From: Rhipicephalus microplus
Taxonomy: Eukaryota > Arthropoda > Arachnida > Ixodida > Ixodidae
Reading direction: 5' to 3'
Assembly (NCBI RefSeq): GCF_043290135.1
Contig: NC_134702.1
Span: 194,092,491-194,156,490 of the forward strand
DNA length: 64,000 bases
Part shown: in pieces, positions 19,331-31,555 of the stretch
Layout: each line of letters starts with the position of its first letter
Numbering within the stretch: the first letter of the stretch is position 1
Notes under the pieces: model-generated
The model's input: only the letters and a program-made list of their open reading frames with translations
What the model was told of the DNA's origin: nothing
Database searches by the model: none
Made by a program: the position numbers and the translations under genes

Positions 19331-22140
19331 TCCCAACCGGATAAAAAAATCCACGAGGTGATGGAACTGCATATAAAAGGCCTGGGGCGTGGCCTCACCG
19401 GTTACCACCGCCGGTAACGCACTCCCACACCAGAGTGGAACTGTCCCCCCTGGTGCATAATCTGGCCACTACCTCCCACATCCATACGACAATCAACTCA
19501 CGGCCCTCAGTCTCCAGCAGTTGCGAAGCAACTGACCACGGCGGCGTTAAGATCTGCAACTGCAGCAGAGGATGCTAAGAATCTCTGGGGCTGTCCAGAT
19601 CCAGAGAGAGAATCTCTGCATCTGGACAGGCCGCCATTGGAACCTGAACTTGGCAACGTTTAGCGCTGGAACCTTATCTAGTGAGGTAAGTCTAGCTGTA
19701 CTATTCGAGGAGCTAGAGAGTGTAAATGGGATATAATAGGGCACAGTGAGGTTAGGAGGATAGATGAGGCTTATACGCTGCTACAGAATGGGCACGTCCT
19801 TAGCTATCGGGGCTTGGCTGACAGAAGAGAACTGGGAGTGGGGTTCTTAATTTACAGAAACATAGCTGGCAACATAGAGGAATACTATAGCAGAAATTAA
19901 AGGGTGGTAGGTATCGCAATTAAACTCAAAAAGAGATACAAGATGAAGGTGGTGCAGGCTTACGCACATACATCCAGTCATGATGACAATTTACTTCAAT
20001 GCTTCTATAAAGACGTAAAATTGGCAATGAGTAAGGTAAAAACACTGTATGATATACTGATCGGAGTCTTTAATGCAAAGGTAAGGAAGAAGCAGGCTGG
20101 AGACCAGGCAGCAGGAGATTATGGCATCGGTACTAGAAATGCCAGAGAATAGCTACTAGTAGAATTTGCAGAACGCAATAATGTACGGATCTTGAGCACC
20201 TTCTACCTCAAAACGAGGAAACCGTAAGTCTACATGGAGGAGCCCTAATGGCGAAATTAAGAATAAAGTAGATTTTATAATGAATGCACACCTAGGCATC
20301 GTGCAGGATGTGGAAGTGGTTGGCGAGGTACGATGCAGTGACCGTAGAATGGTACGGTCTCAAATTCACCTAGACTTGAAGAAGAAACGACAAAAAATGA
20401 TACAAAAGAAGGCAATCATTGAGCTAGTACTGAGAGGCAAAGTACAGGAATTCAGAATCACGCTTCAGAACAGGTACTCTGCTCTTATTGAGGAAACCAA
20501 CCTTTGCGTAGATACAATGAATGATAATCTGACGAGTATCATTACGGAGCGTGCAGTGGAAGTTGGAGGCACGGTAGTTAAACAGGACACAGGTAAGCTT
20601 TCCCAGGAAACGAAAAATCTCATTAAGAAGCGTCATAGCATGAAAGTCTCAAGTACAACAGAAAAATAGAGCTGGCAGAGTTTCAAAGTTGATTATTAAG
20701 TGTAAGGTATCTGATCTAAGAAGGTATACCATGGAGACAATTGAAAGCGCTCTGAAAAACGGAGAAAGCGTCAAAGCAGTGAAGAGAAAACTTGGCATAG
20801 GCAAAAATTGAATGTATGCACTAAGGGACAAAAAAAGGAAAAATACCTACCCATATGGATAGGACAGTTAAAATAGCGAAGGAGCTTTACAGAGATCACT
20901 ACAGTAGCTGGGACAACCACAACCTTAATACCATAATAACTAGCAGTTATCCAGATGACACCCCACCAGTAATGATAGAAGAAGTCAAAAAAGCCTTGGA
21001 GAGCACTCAAAGAGGCAGAGCTGCTGGTGAGGATCAGGTAACATCAGATCTGCTGAAAGATGAAGGACAGATTGTGTTAGAAAAACTAGCCACCCTGTTT
21101 ACGAGGTGTCTCCTGACGGGAAGAGTACCAGAATCTTGAAAGATTACTAACATCAACTTGATACATAAGAAAGGAGAGGACAAGGACATCAAGAATATCA
21201 GGCCGATCAGCTTGCTCTCCGTAGTATACAAGCTATTTTTAAAGGTAATTGCTAACAGCTTTAAGAAAACGTTAGAATTCAATCAACCAAAGGAACAAGC
21301 AGGAGTTCGAACAGGCTACTCAACAATTGACCACATTCTTACTATCAATTAGGTAATAGAAAAATGCTCAGAATACAGCTATCCACTATACATACCCTTC
21401 ATTGACTACGAGAAGGCGTTTGATTAGGTCGAAATATCAGTAGTCATGCAGACACTCCGGAATCAGGGCGTCGACGAAGCATATATAACCATCATGGAAG
21501 AAATCTACAGGGGATCAACTGCTACCATAGTGCTTCATAAAAAAGCAACAGAATACCAATCAAGAATGGTGTAAGGCAGGGGGATACAATCTCCCCAATG
21601 CTATCCACCGCGTGCTTACAGGAGGTTTTCAGAACCCTAGAATGGGAACAGTTAGGGATAAGAGTTAATGGAGAGTACCTTAGTAACCGGCGCTTCACCA
21701 ATGACATTGCATTGCTGAGTAACTGAGGGGACGAATTGCAACTCATGATTACGGAGTTAGACAAGAAAACAGAAAGGTGGTTCTTAAAATTAATCCACAA
21801 AAACGAAAGTAATGTACAACATCCTCGGACGAGAGCAGCGCTTCGAGATAGGTAATAGTGCACTTCAGGTTGTAAAGGACTGTCTACATAGGGCAGGTAA
21901 TAACCGCGGAGCCGAAGCATGAGATTTAAGTAACTATAAAAAGAATGGGGTGGAGCACATTTGGCAAGCACTCTCAAATCATGACAGGTAGATTGCCACT
22001 ATCCCTCCAGAGGAATACCACGAGATTGAAGTAACTAGAAGAAGAATGGGGTGGAGCACATTTAGCAAGCACTCTCAAATTATGACAGGTAGATAGCCAC
22101 TATCCCTCAAGAGGTATGGTGGCAATCTACCTGTCATAAT
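19331..22140 (+). mobile_element. RTE/BovB-like LINE, copy A, heavily decayed
   Basis: Protein-level match throughout to copy B (32854-35881). Endonuclease blocks run from about 19630 to 20350, the linker from 20380 to 20700 and RT from about 20820 to 21830. Catalytic FADD is read here as FTND near 21695-21710. Many frameshifts and stops occur. Like copy B it lacks one base before the PIKKGVRQGD-equivalent block at 21551-21560. The 3' third of ORF2 is replaced by a tandemly repeated, hairpin-terminated end (21921-22140). Confidence 0.85.
21921..22140 (+). repeat. 101-bp tandem duplication and terminal hairpin of the RTE end
   Basis: GAGATT.AAGTAACTA.AA.AAGAATGGGGTGGAGCACATTT starts at 21921 and again at 22022. 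The second unit ends with ATTATGACAGGTAGATAGCCAC (about 22078-22099), whose near-perfect reverse complement GTGGCAATCTACCTGTCATAAT follows at about 22117-22139, forming a ~22-bp hairpin at the very end of the element. Confidence 0.85.
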
Positions 22141-25100
22141 ATTGTGGTGCATAGTTTGTATAGCTTAATTTGTGCCAACCTAGATGATTTAGCTAGTAGG
22201 AACAAGTATGGCCTGAGTTTATGGCATGCACTTTTTTCCTTGGCTGCAGAACTACAAACTCCTGCTAGGATTGGCAAGGCCAGCAGGATAATACGAACGG
22301 CGTGTGCCTTTTTAATTTGTCAAGTAAATTTTTTCTAGACAATATGCCAAGAAAATACAAGTGTTGCAGAAATAGCATGGGTTGTACTTGCGTCCTATAT
22401 ATTACAGGAAGCTTAGTTACACGCAGAGCAATTCAATTTCCTTTCATTAGACAAAAACGTGTGTATGGGGGGGGGGAATCACCCTGGCGCTTATCAGTGT
22501 AGTTGAAGAAAAATAATTTAAAGTGGAGTTTAAGATATGGCCTGATTTAAACAAACAAAATATATTTGTATTTTGTTATACACGAAGTCAAATAGCAACA
22601 AATAGAAGGAATAGCTATATTGTAATTGCATGAATGAAACAAGATTGTTTCAAATGTATGACGTTTAAGATGTGGTTCAACATAAAAAACTAGAAAGCTT
22701 CATGTGCCTCATAAAGCTGGAAAATTCACTGGCGTACTACGTGGGCGTCCCACGTCAGCATTGTGAACAAGGCCGGTGCGACAAAATATCGCCGCGTGAT
22801 AATGTCACTATGTCACGTTCTTACAACTTTATAAATCTCCAATATTGGCGCTCTCATTATGATGTAACTGTGACGTCACTTAACGTGACGTGACGAGGGG
22901 AAGCCACCACATGACTAGGTTCCTATGTCAAAGATAAAGGCCAATGCCGGAAGCACTGTGAAACAAGTTGAGGTGTGGAAAGATTTCAATGCTATCAGAC
23001 CTTGGAGACTTTGCATAATCATATTAGTTGAGAAAAGCCCTCGTAAAACGGTGTAGAAGCTTCAATACGTTGATTTAAAAGATAGCTTTTCTTTTCGAAT
23101 CAACTGCGGCGGATACAAAAGGGAGACTGAGTTTTTTGCGAATGAATTTTCATCATGTGGATTTCTCTAGTTACTAAATTCACCGGCAAGAGTAGATGAG
23201 ATAATGCAGAAATTCTATAGTGTACATGAAAGGCACGACACTTAAGATGTATTTTGTTTTGCTTCTAAGATAAGCCAACGGCAGGAAGGTAATCAGACCC
23301 ATTACGTCTTGCAGCATATTTATATAACCTTTCCGCTGCAATTTGGATGTGAAGAATTTTCACCAGTGCTTCGACTGCGCAATATACTGGCTCACAAGTT
23401 TTCTCAGCAGTTTGATAGAAAGTGATTCTGACTGAGAGGGAAGCAGTGCAAAAATGGGACCAAGTAAGAAAGACCACACAAAAGAAGCACTGACGAACAA
23501 CTGTTGTTAAATTTATTACACCCGGAAATATTAGACTGAAAACAAAACACGACTAAAATCATCAAGCATGCAGGAGGATGAAATGCAAGATTATTCTGCC
23601 GTGAGCCGAAATGTCTCAAGTTAGGAGCTGAAAAACATGACGTCTCACTCGGGGTGGGCAATTGAAGACTGACGCACATGTTCTCTTTCTTTCTGATAAA
23701 AATAAGCTTCGTTGACTTCGCGTTCGATCCCGTGGAGATATCGTCAGAGCACCTGGCAATTAGGGAAGAACGGGTCACAGCCGTACGAGAAACAATGGGT
23801 TCGCTAAAGGTTGCTGCTCGCTGACATCTTGAAATTGTTCGCCTAAATGGCTAAACAAACGCGTAAATGCCGATTCGCGTGCCGGATTACTCATTGAGCG
23901 TACATGCCTCAAATAGAGACAGTTACTTTCCAAGTACTACCTGCTTGAGTGGAAAACAACAGTTGTGAACCTGGCTGGCCAATGGTGTTCAGATTGCACA
24001 AATTGATACCTGCGGACTCTACAGGCATCAGCGCCTGAGTGTAACTTTCATGTATGATAATAAGTATAAGCAATGCAAAAGTGGTATTCCATAATATATT
24101 TTCAAGCACTATTCTAGGGTACGAAGCTTACCTGTTCGCATCGCACATTGAAAGCATACTTTTCTTCGCCAAACAATTGGTTTCATCGGTACTTTATGTG
24201 CGTAAGAGGTATTTATAATTTCAGTAACCAAATTGCGCACTTCAGCGCGAAGGAGTCTTCCTTTACATCAGGCACGTGCACCAAATCTCTCTTTGCTCTG
24301 CACATAAATTTGTCTCTTTGACATAAATTTGACGTATATTATAAAAAAATGAATAGATTTGACGTATGTACATAAATTTGACGTATATTAGTTAGCCTGT
24401 TACCTATTAGCATATTCGATTCTCAAGGTGGCTCAAATATTTGTTCGACACGCAAGTATTCAATATTTTACTGCGTATTATTAATTATTATCTTCGATTT
24501 ATTTGACATACATTCTGCTATCTGCAGTCGCGCAGGAGCCCACATGAGTGCCTTGATGGCGCCAAACAACAAGATGTTTCGCTCTTTCGTTTACTAGGAT
24601 TCCTGGTTACCTGTCATGTTTCCACGAGCCACGATGCAGCGGCATCTAAAAGAATTAGGCACTCTCATACAGCTATTTGTCGAACATAAAGCAAGAAGTA
24701 TAGCGCTACATCGAGGTGCAGAGCGCTAATGGAACACAAGAACTACAACGAGAACTTGTGTTGATTGTTTTCTTCTACGGGCCCCGAGTTGCTTATGTGG
24801 GCGTGCTCTACCTGCCTAATTGCGACGCAGCCTTTTCCCTAAAGTGCATTTCCAAGCCATACACGTGCTTTCAGGAAAATCGGCGAGAGCTTAGCGAGAT
24901 TTCTCGCATTCCGACACTAAGTCCACGTGCGTTTCTTCGACTAGCAGTCTTTACTTCTCTGCGATGAGGAGAGTACACTTGGTGGGCGGGAAACTTCCGC
25001 TTTGGGATCTGTTCATCCACGTAGGCGGCAATTAGCTCAGAGCCTCCGCGAGGCTTTATCCGCTTGCACTTAGGAGGAGGAGGAAACACGCTTCTGTATA

Positions 25101-25940
25101 TTGTGCTGTGCCATCGCGGCTTCCACTTCGAACCGTGTTTCTTGGGTTAGCACTAGCATCGTCAAGGAGATTCTACGGGTGTAAGTGAGACAGTGAAACT
25201 CGGAGAACTCTCAGCCGACGAAAGTGGGATGGGAGTGGTACGTTGCTGGGATACAAATGAGAACAAAGCTCCCTTTCGGGAAAGCAGTAGAGCGGGATCT
25301 ACTTAATTGGTTCGGTGGGAGCAAGAACATTCCGGTGGTGGTGGCGATGGCTGTGCACACTTCAAGCATATTTCTCGATCAGATTCCCGTACGCTGATCT
25401 CTCTACAATGCCTTGAGGCAAGCTTTTTTTAATGGAGAGTACACAAACAATAGAGTTTGGTCAAGCGTCTTATTGTTGAACTGTTTCCTCGTGGAACATT
25501 AATACTTCAGCATTGTGACTAGTACTGTAGATATTAGACGAAGTGAGACCATCAGCGATCTATTCCGTAGTCGGAAATAAAAGCCTGAAAAGGGGAGGAT
25601 GCAGTTGGAACCACTCGCAGAAGCGCGATTTTTTTGAACTGGCTCTCCGAATGCATACTTCGAGAATAAGAGCAGAAAGAAGTAAAAAAGCTGCTGTGCT
25701 TAGTTTCCGTGACACTGTCAACTGTAAGATTTACTTTTGTTTTAAAACCCTGTTACTCCCACAGAGGTTTTCAAAGTATGTTTTCTTTTTTCTAGAAGTA
25801 ACAATACAGATAAATAAAGAATGAGATTTATTATACAAATATGATCTCTGTTCGTTATTTTGGAAAAGCTAGGTACTACCAGGTCTGAATCCACAACGTC
25901 TAGTGATAGTTAAAACAACATGGACGTGATGAACCCCTCA
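22141..25940. other. Unassigned 3.8-kb stretch
   Basis: No recognisable gene or transposon protein. Minor points are a poly-G run near 22460, a TGACGTCA/CGTGACGT-rich patch at 22860-22895 and a short tandem of CATAAATTTGACGTATATTA at about 24320-24400. Open frames are below 130 codons and lack domains. Confidence 0.45.
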
Positions 25941-25946
25941 TTCACA

Positions 25947-26167
25947 GCCACGGTGGTAACTATTGATCATGGTGTTCGACTGCTGACCCGGTAGTCACGG
26001 GAGCGAATCCTGACCCTGGCGGCTGCGTTTTCGATAGAGGCCAAAATACTCGAAGCCCGTGGGCTCAAGTTTAGGTGCACGTTAAAGAACCCCAGGTGGT
26101 CCAGAACCCCAAGCCCCCCACCACTGCATCTCTCATAATGAGGTAGTGGTTTTGGGACGCCACATAA
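25947..26167 (+). mobile_element. Ruka SINE, copy 2
   Basis: It carries a degenerate tRNA-like head (GTTCGACTGCTGACCCGG, GGGAGCGAATCCTGACC) and the Ruka body: GTGCACGTTAAAGAACCCCAGGTGGT, CCACCACTGCATCTCTCATAATGAGG and GTTTTGGGACGCCACATAA. More diverged than copies 1 and 3. Confidence 0.82.
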
Positions 26168-27249
26168 TGACGCCATCACACGACATCTTATCCTGGTGAG
26201 TGGTGGGCCGATTACGGAATCACTGCAAAACTAGATGAGGTGCTTGCAATCCTGGCTCGTTTGGTGGAGAAAGCTTGCGGAAAGGAGCGAGATAGGAGGA
26301 ATACATCGACTGAGGAAAAAAATGAATAATTCCTTGCAGTTGTTTTAAACGAGTGCGGCAAGGACTACGTAAGTTTTTTTTTACGTTTGCGCCACTTGGT
26401 GCTTATTTAGAATGTGAAGAAATCTACGTACGGACATCTGGCATTTTGCGTCAATCAAAATGTCGCCACGTGGTCTGGATTCACATTCGTGACAATCTAG
26501 TAAGCAGTTCCACAGGAAAACCATTAAACAAACGCACAGCATTGCCTTTTCTTTAAGCTTTGACTTCTATGTGCGGATGTAGAAATCAACATAGAAATAT
26601 ATAAAACAGAGATTTATGCATAATAAATGAACAACGCATATTGTGGCTGTAGTGACAATACATTACTGTGTAGCCACTTTAACGCAGCACGAAGCAATAT
26701 ATTACAAACATCAGACTGGATGTAGCAAATAATGAGAGTACATTTTCGCGCCTTCTACCACACAGTAATGCATCATGCGTACAGGAGGGCTGTGGTGTAA
26801 ATCATGTCGTTCACCGCATTCTTCCAACTACAGGAAGAAAGAAGAAGGGAACTTCCATAAATAATAGATTACTAGTAGCAAAATAAGAAGCGAAGAGCAA
26901 AGTCGACATGGGAGAAATATACTACGAATAAGAAAGTGCATTATTGTTCATCCATGTTCGGCAGGACATAACACGGCAGAGAAATAGATGAGTGGGTAAG
27001 GTCGTGGAATCTTTTGATCTCCAACATTGTGACAGCAAAAACGGAACACCAGTGCATCCCAGGCACTTCTGTTACAAGCGCTAGCCTTTTTGTGAGTGAC
27101 GAACCGGTCGCAAAACGATTTTTACCTGACGAAGCGACGCAATCGACAAAAATGGGTGTACCGGGGGGGGGGGGAGCCTCTATGCCAGCATCGGCACTTC
27201 GGCTCATACATCTGTTTGTAGAGTGCCTTCCTTACCTCAAACAATCGTT
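26168..27249. other. Unassigned sequence
   Basis: Nothing recognised except a poly-G run at about 27166-27176. Confidence 0.45.
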
Positions 27250-27395
27250 CTATGAACACTTCGACCTTCCCTTGTCCTGGGAGGGGAAAAGATGATGAGC
27301 GGAGTCGTGTTTGTGGGTTGCCGCGGGGAGCGAGCAGAATCAACAGGGGTGGGCACAGAGACAGCGATAGATTGCTGCGACGATGTGACAACCAC
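27250..27395 (-). repeat. Dispersed repeat family Y, copy 1
   Basis: On the minus strand it reads TCTATCGCTGTCTCTGTGCC..CCTGTTGATTCTGCTCG..CCCACAAACACGACTCCGC..GGACAAGGGAAGGTCGAAGTG, matching 40235-40378 in the opposite orientation. Function unknown. Confidence 0.75.
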
Positions 27396-27610
27396 ATTTG
27401 TTATCTGGCATTCAAAAAGCTTATTATGAGAAACAGTTGCTTCAAGTACCAGGTGCTATATGTAATACATAAGATAGCCATGAGTGAAGACTGTGAGAAC
27501 TTTCTACGAGAGATAATGAACATAGGTATGCCAACACAAAACTACATTACCGCTATGCCTGTGGAAAAGCTTCGCGCCTTCTGGTCACTCGCCACGACCC
27601 CTAAGTATTG

Positions 27611-27612
<2 letters not shown>

Positions 27613-27674
<62 letters not shown>

Positions 27675-27735
27675 AAGTCTTGGCTGCGATAGCGTTCAAT
27701 TGAGGAAATACCAGAGAGAGAGAGAGAGAGAGAGA
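27613..27735. repeat. (TA)n and nearby (GA)n microsatellites
   Basis: TA array at 27613-27671, then a (GA)n at about 27713-27735 that merges into the GATCTAAC start of the tRNA-unit copy. Confidence 0.95.
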
Positions 27736-28156
27736 TCTAACAAACAGTAATGCCAAGGAATGTACAGGGTAAGTTATTAGAACCAATGGAATGTAAATAA
27801 GAAGAAAGAAAAGTGGATGAAAAAATAACCATCCGTGAGCAGTAATTGAACCTACGACCTTCGAATAACGCGTTCGATGCTCTAACCACTGAGCTACCAC
27901 AGCGGCCTTCCCTCCATCCACTTTTTTGGGTTTATATGTGAATTTAGAAGTAGAAGTGACAGTCAGCGCCATCTATAAGCCAAACGACGAGTGTGAAAAC
28001 ACTCTTATGCTCATGTTTGGCGTCACGTAGAACGTGAACTTATTATGAGCGGGCAGCTGATTAATTGTCCCTCTTATACAACCTAAACACACCAAGTCTG
28101 CCATTACAAGACCCTCGTTCAATGAAATAAATGAAAGAAGTGTATACCTTCTTTAA
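27733..28156 (-). repeat. tRNA-unit family copy, monomer
   Basis: It starts at GATCTAACAAACAGTAATGCC, carries the tRNA-like module at 27833-27906 (the best preserved in the window, with pairing anticodon stem TCGAA/TTCGA), and ends at GAAAGAAGTGTATACC. GTGTATACCTT..AAGGTATACAC at its end forms a short hairpin (28140-28166). The LINE begins directly after it. Confidence 0.75.
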
Positions 28157-28169
28157 GGTATACACGTCT

Positions 28170-29778
28170 TTAGGAGTTAAGCGCAGAATGAAGGTCAGTA
28201 ATTAATTCGAAAAGTTGCGATTGACATAAGAAATTTTGACGAAAACCGTGTTGGTTGTTTAGGAGCAAGGTATTTAAATTAAGATAAGCCATTATATTTG
28301 TGAATAGGATATGTTCGAGAAGTTTGCAACATATGGACGTCAAAGAGATTGGTCTGTAGTTATTGGGCTGAGTATTATCACCAGATTTGAACATTGGGAT
28401 TATGTAAGCAGATTTCCAGTCCTCTGGTAAGCCACCGGTATCTAAAGATTGTTGAACAATTAACGCGAGTAAAGAGGCTGAGAAGTGGCTGGCTAGTTTT
28501 AAAAGCTTAGCGCTAATATCATCAGGGCCGGGGCTGGTTTTAAGAGCTAAACGATCAATTGCACAAGCTACACCGTGTGCAATAATTGTGATGGGAGAAA
28601 ATTGATTAGAGATAGTTAGCTGTGGCAAATTTAGGATGTTATCGAGCGGTCTCTCGATTGTGTGAACTTCAGAAAAAAAAAGGTCAAGTTTTTCAGCACA
28701 GCCTGCTAAGCTCAGGGTGTTGCCATCCTCTCCACAGAGTGCTGGCACAGACTGTCTGTTCTTGGAATTTACAGTGCTCCAGAACTTCTTAGGGTCAGTT
28801 TTGAACATGTTAGGTAGCGTGTCATTGTAGTACTTATATTTTTCGCTTCAGAAATGGCGGTTTCTGTTTGTTGGGAAACGTTTTTTATATTTCTGCCAGT
28901 CCTCCGACGCGTTCGTTCTCGACGCTTTAGTGTACGCTCTCTTTTTTCTATTAAGCCATCTTTTAATGTCACGGGTGAACCATGGATCATCCGCTCTTTC
29001 AGTTATTGTAATCACCGGTACACAAAGACGTTCTATTTCTTTTAATTTGTCACGAAATAAGCGCCAGTTTTGTTCTGTAGACTGACTGGGAAAGTTAGAT
29101 ATAAATTCATCCGAAAAAGATTCTAGCAATCTGTTAAGCTTATCAGTGTCTGCGCGTGCGTTGTTAAGTATATTTTTTCGGACGTTTGTTTTCTTGGCGT
29201 GCGGAAGAGGCAGAGAGCAGTGAACTGCCCTATGATCACTTATTTCTTCCACGATCTCAACTTTAGTGCTGTCGGGATGATTGGTTATTATAAGGTCTAA
29301 AATACTGCTGTCACGTGTTGGTTCCTGCACAATCTGTTGTAGATTGTGATAATAGAGAAGGCGCAGAAAGTTAAGCTGTTCATGGCGATTAGGATGAGCA
29401 GGGACAGATAAAGTGGACCAGTTGATTGAAGGATAGTTAAAGTCACCACCGAGTATTAGAAAACAATTAGGAAACTTGAGGAGAATGAAATTAATGGCTT
29501 CCTGAAGAAGCTCAACAAAATCCTGCCGGTCAGTAACAGGCAGGATTTTCACCTGACCAGACAATTTCAACCCAGACAATTTCAAGAGGGGAATCTGAGG
29601 GAAGAAACGATGGCTGATAGATTTCTTTTATGGCAATAATAACGCCACCACCTCGACAACCCATTCTATCTTTAGGAAACAGAACAAACAATAATAGGAA
29701 CGAAAGTTCGCTGTTTGTTACGTCCTCGGTCAACCCTGATTCTGTACCTACGACTATATCAGCTGAGCACGTGTACAC
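28170..29778 (-). pseudogene. LINE ORF2 5' half: endonuclease and start of RT
   Basis: Endonuclease signatures: DIVVGTESGLTEDV, RGGGVIIAIK, ILGGDFNYPSINW and SDHRAVHC. A linker with PWFTRDIKRWLNRKKRAY follows. RT motifs include SPGPDDISAKLLK, PEDWKSAYIIPMFKSGD, NYRPISLTSICCKLLE and QHGFR. There is one frameshift near 29550 and one TGA at 28850-28848 in place of a likely CGA. Reading ends at a TAA at 28170 just before the RT catalytic region; the YxDD box is absent. Confidence 0.8.
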
Positions 29779-29882
29779 GAGGGCGTTTATTGCATCAAGC
29801 TTTTTATAAACGCTGCGAAAATAAATAAAAGTAGCGAGACCGATTTTGACAAGTTTGGCGTGTGGTGACGTGTTTTACAGGG

Positions 29883-30818
29883 TCATTTAGAAGGGCTTTG
29901 TTTAGTTGTTGACACCATGACAACGCAATCATTTACCGAGTCGTAACAGAATGTAGAACCATGCATCTGAAGCTTGTTAAAACGCACCGTATATTTTTCA
30001 TCGTTTTTCCGTTGAGCCTTAGCGTAGTCGCGTAACTTCTTTCTGGCAAGTTGGACTTTTGGCGAGAAATCTTTCTCAAGCCAGACTTTGGGCTTTTGTA
30101 GGTCTTTCAACTTTGGGGCGCTAGACAAAGCTTCTAATATTGATTTGAAGTTCAAAAACTTCACTATAATAGGGCGGTTAAAGTCGGGTTGGGGTTTTCC
30201 TAATCTATGAGCACGTTCGATGTCACCAGCCTCAATTTTCACATGTGTTGAAAAGAATTTTTTTACTATTTTTTCAGACTCTGCATACCCTTCGTGCTCT
30301 TCTTCTGGAAGGCCTTTGATTATAAGGTTATTTTGCCTCATTCGGTTGTTCATATCGTCCACGACCTCAGCAAGACCTTCGTTCGTCTTGCAAACATTTT
30401 CTTTTACTTCCTAAACAGTGTCGATGACAGTTTCAACGTTTACTGTCAGGTACGATACTTTGTGAACGGTGATTTCTAGGCTTGAGAGGCGACACTCAAT
30501 GCTTGTGATCTGCTGTTTGATTTCAGTTGAGCTGCAGGTGGTTTCATCATGACACTTTTTTAGCAAGTGGAGAACATCCTCGGTCTTAGGACCGGGATTT
30601 GCCTCCACGTCGCCAGCACAAAGCAGTAGCAATGCAAGACACATTGGCAGCAAGAGAGTCGAGGGCCTAGGGCTGAGTACACGGATAAGACCTGATCCGG
30701 CAGAGAAACGGCTGCCGAAGAAACAATTAGGCATTCGGCAAGCAAAGAACAAACCAATGCGAGCACGATAACTACACACATCAATACCCAAGTTCAAAAA
30801 GAGGGATCGGCAAGCCAC
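29883..30818 (-). pseudogene. LINE ORF1 with 2A-like motif, coiled coil and RRM-like domain
   Basis: One frame from 30818 to 29883 (about 312 codons) with a single TAG at 30413-30411, where CAG would fit. Residues 55-68 are hydrophobic (LLLPMCLALLLLCA), followed at 69-77 by GDVEANPGP, a 2A-type ribosome-skipping motif. A coiled-coil-like region follows (residues ~90-160). Then comes an L1-ORF1-like block (RMRQNNLIIKGLPEEE, ERAHRLGKP, RPIIVKFLNFKSI) matching the RRM/CTD fold of LINE ORF1 proteins that bind RNA as trimers. The 2A motif would release the N-terminal leader from the RNA-binding part. Confidence 0.78.
30588..30614 (-). other. 2A-like translational-skipping motif (GDVEANPGP)
   Basis: The nine residues fit D-V-E-x-N-P-G-P exactly. 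Skipping would occur between residues G76 and P77 of ORF1. A preceding leucine-rich stretch is usual for functional 2A sequences. 2A-like motifs in APE-type LINE ORF1 are documented in other invertebrates. Confidence 0.85.
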
Positions 30819-30838
30819 ACACTGAAAATTTAACTTAC

Positions 30839-31549
30839 TTGGTTGAATAAATTCAAAACAAAGCGGCGCGCTTCATAACGTCATCATACTCACCGTATGA
30901 AAGCGTAAGTTTCATACTGAAATCGCTTAATCTGCCCTCCCTTGCCACGCGCCGTAAACTTGCAAGGCTATCGAATTTTCACTCGCTCTTCCACAGCAAC
31001 TCCCAGTTTGCGCGCAAGCATATCCTCCCGTCATCACACATTGCAGCCCGTGTTGATCACCCTAACGAAGTTAATCCCATCTTCCCGAGAACGAAAACAT
31101 ACCAAAACTCACCCTTAGCCCTGTCAATAACCAACTGGAATTCCTTGCCAGCTGATGTAGCCACTCTAACAGAATCATCATTCTTTCTGAAAGCGGTAAA
31201 AGTGTTCTTAGAAGTTCCAATCGATTAATGTAGTTATGCGGTGGTGTTATTTATGTGAATTACTTAAATATTTTGTGTGTGTTATTCGCGCCTACACTTG
31301 TTACCTGGAGCCTATTGTATTTTGTTAACGTACCTTTTCTTCTGCTGAGTTTATATATATGTTTTATTATCCTTATCACCACTGTTGTGTGTACTCTTTT
31401 TTTCATTTTTTTTCCATTTAAGCTTTATTTAATGATGCTTCTGAATATTTATTATACTTTACACATGTTCAAATTCTTCCTAATCCCCCCCCCCCCTATG
31501 TAATGCCCTCCCGGGTCCTTAGGGTATGTAAATAAATAAATAAATAAAA
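30839..31549 (+). mobile_element. CR1/L2-type LINE 3' end with AAATA-type tail
   Basis: The plus strand carries the ORF2 C-terminus (30860-31228), a ~300-bp AT-rich 3' UTR with a poly-C run, and a terminal (AAAT)n tail at about 31524-31549 (GTAAATAAATAAATAAATAAAA). The short tandem 3' tail is normal for CR1/L2 elements. Its left edge coincides with the 5' end of the inverted LINE. Confidence 0.8.
30860..31228 (+). pseudogene. LINE ORF2 C-terminus (RT thumb and tail)
   Basis: Open frame without an internal Met, 122 codons to TAA at 31226-31228. It contains AARFITSSYSPYESVS, LPSLATRRKLARL and a terminal NWNSLPADVATLTESSFFLK, the typical end of CR1/L2 RT proteins. There are no stops or shifts inside. 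It cannot be read into the plus strand upstream because the element turns over at about 30838. Confidence 0.82.
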
Positions 31550-31555
31550 TATCCA

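Larger units (their letters stand above)
28165..30838 (-). mobile_element. CR1/L2-type LINE, inverted 5' portion
   Basis: On the minus strand this holds the LINE 5' end, ORF1 (30818-29883) and ORF2 endonuclease plus the first RT motifs (29778-28170). It stops abruptly in the RT fingers/palm. Its 5' end is joined at about 30838 to the plus-strand 3' end of a similar LINE (30839-31549). Together they have the geometry of one insertion with a twin-priming 5' inversion and loss of the middle of RT. Two unrelated insertions is the alternative. Confidence 0.75.
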
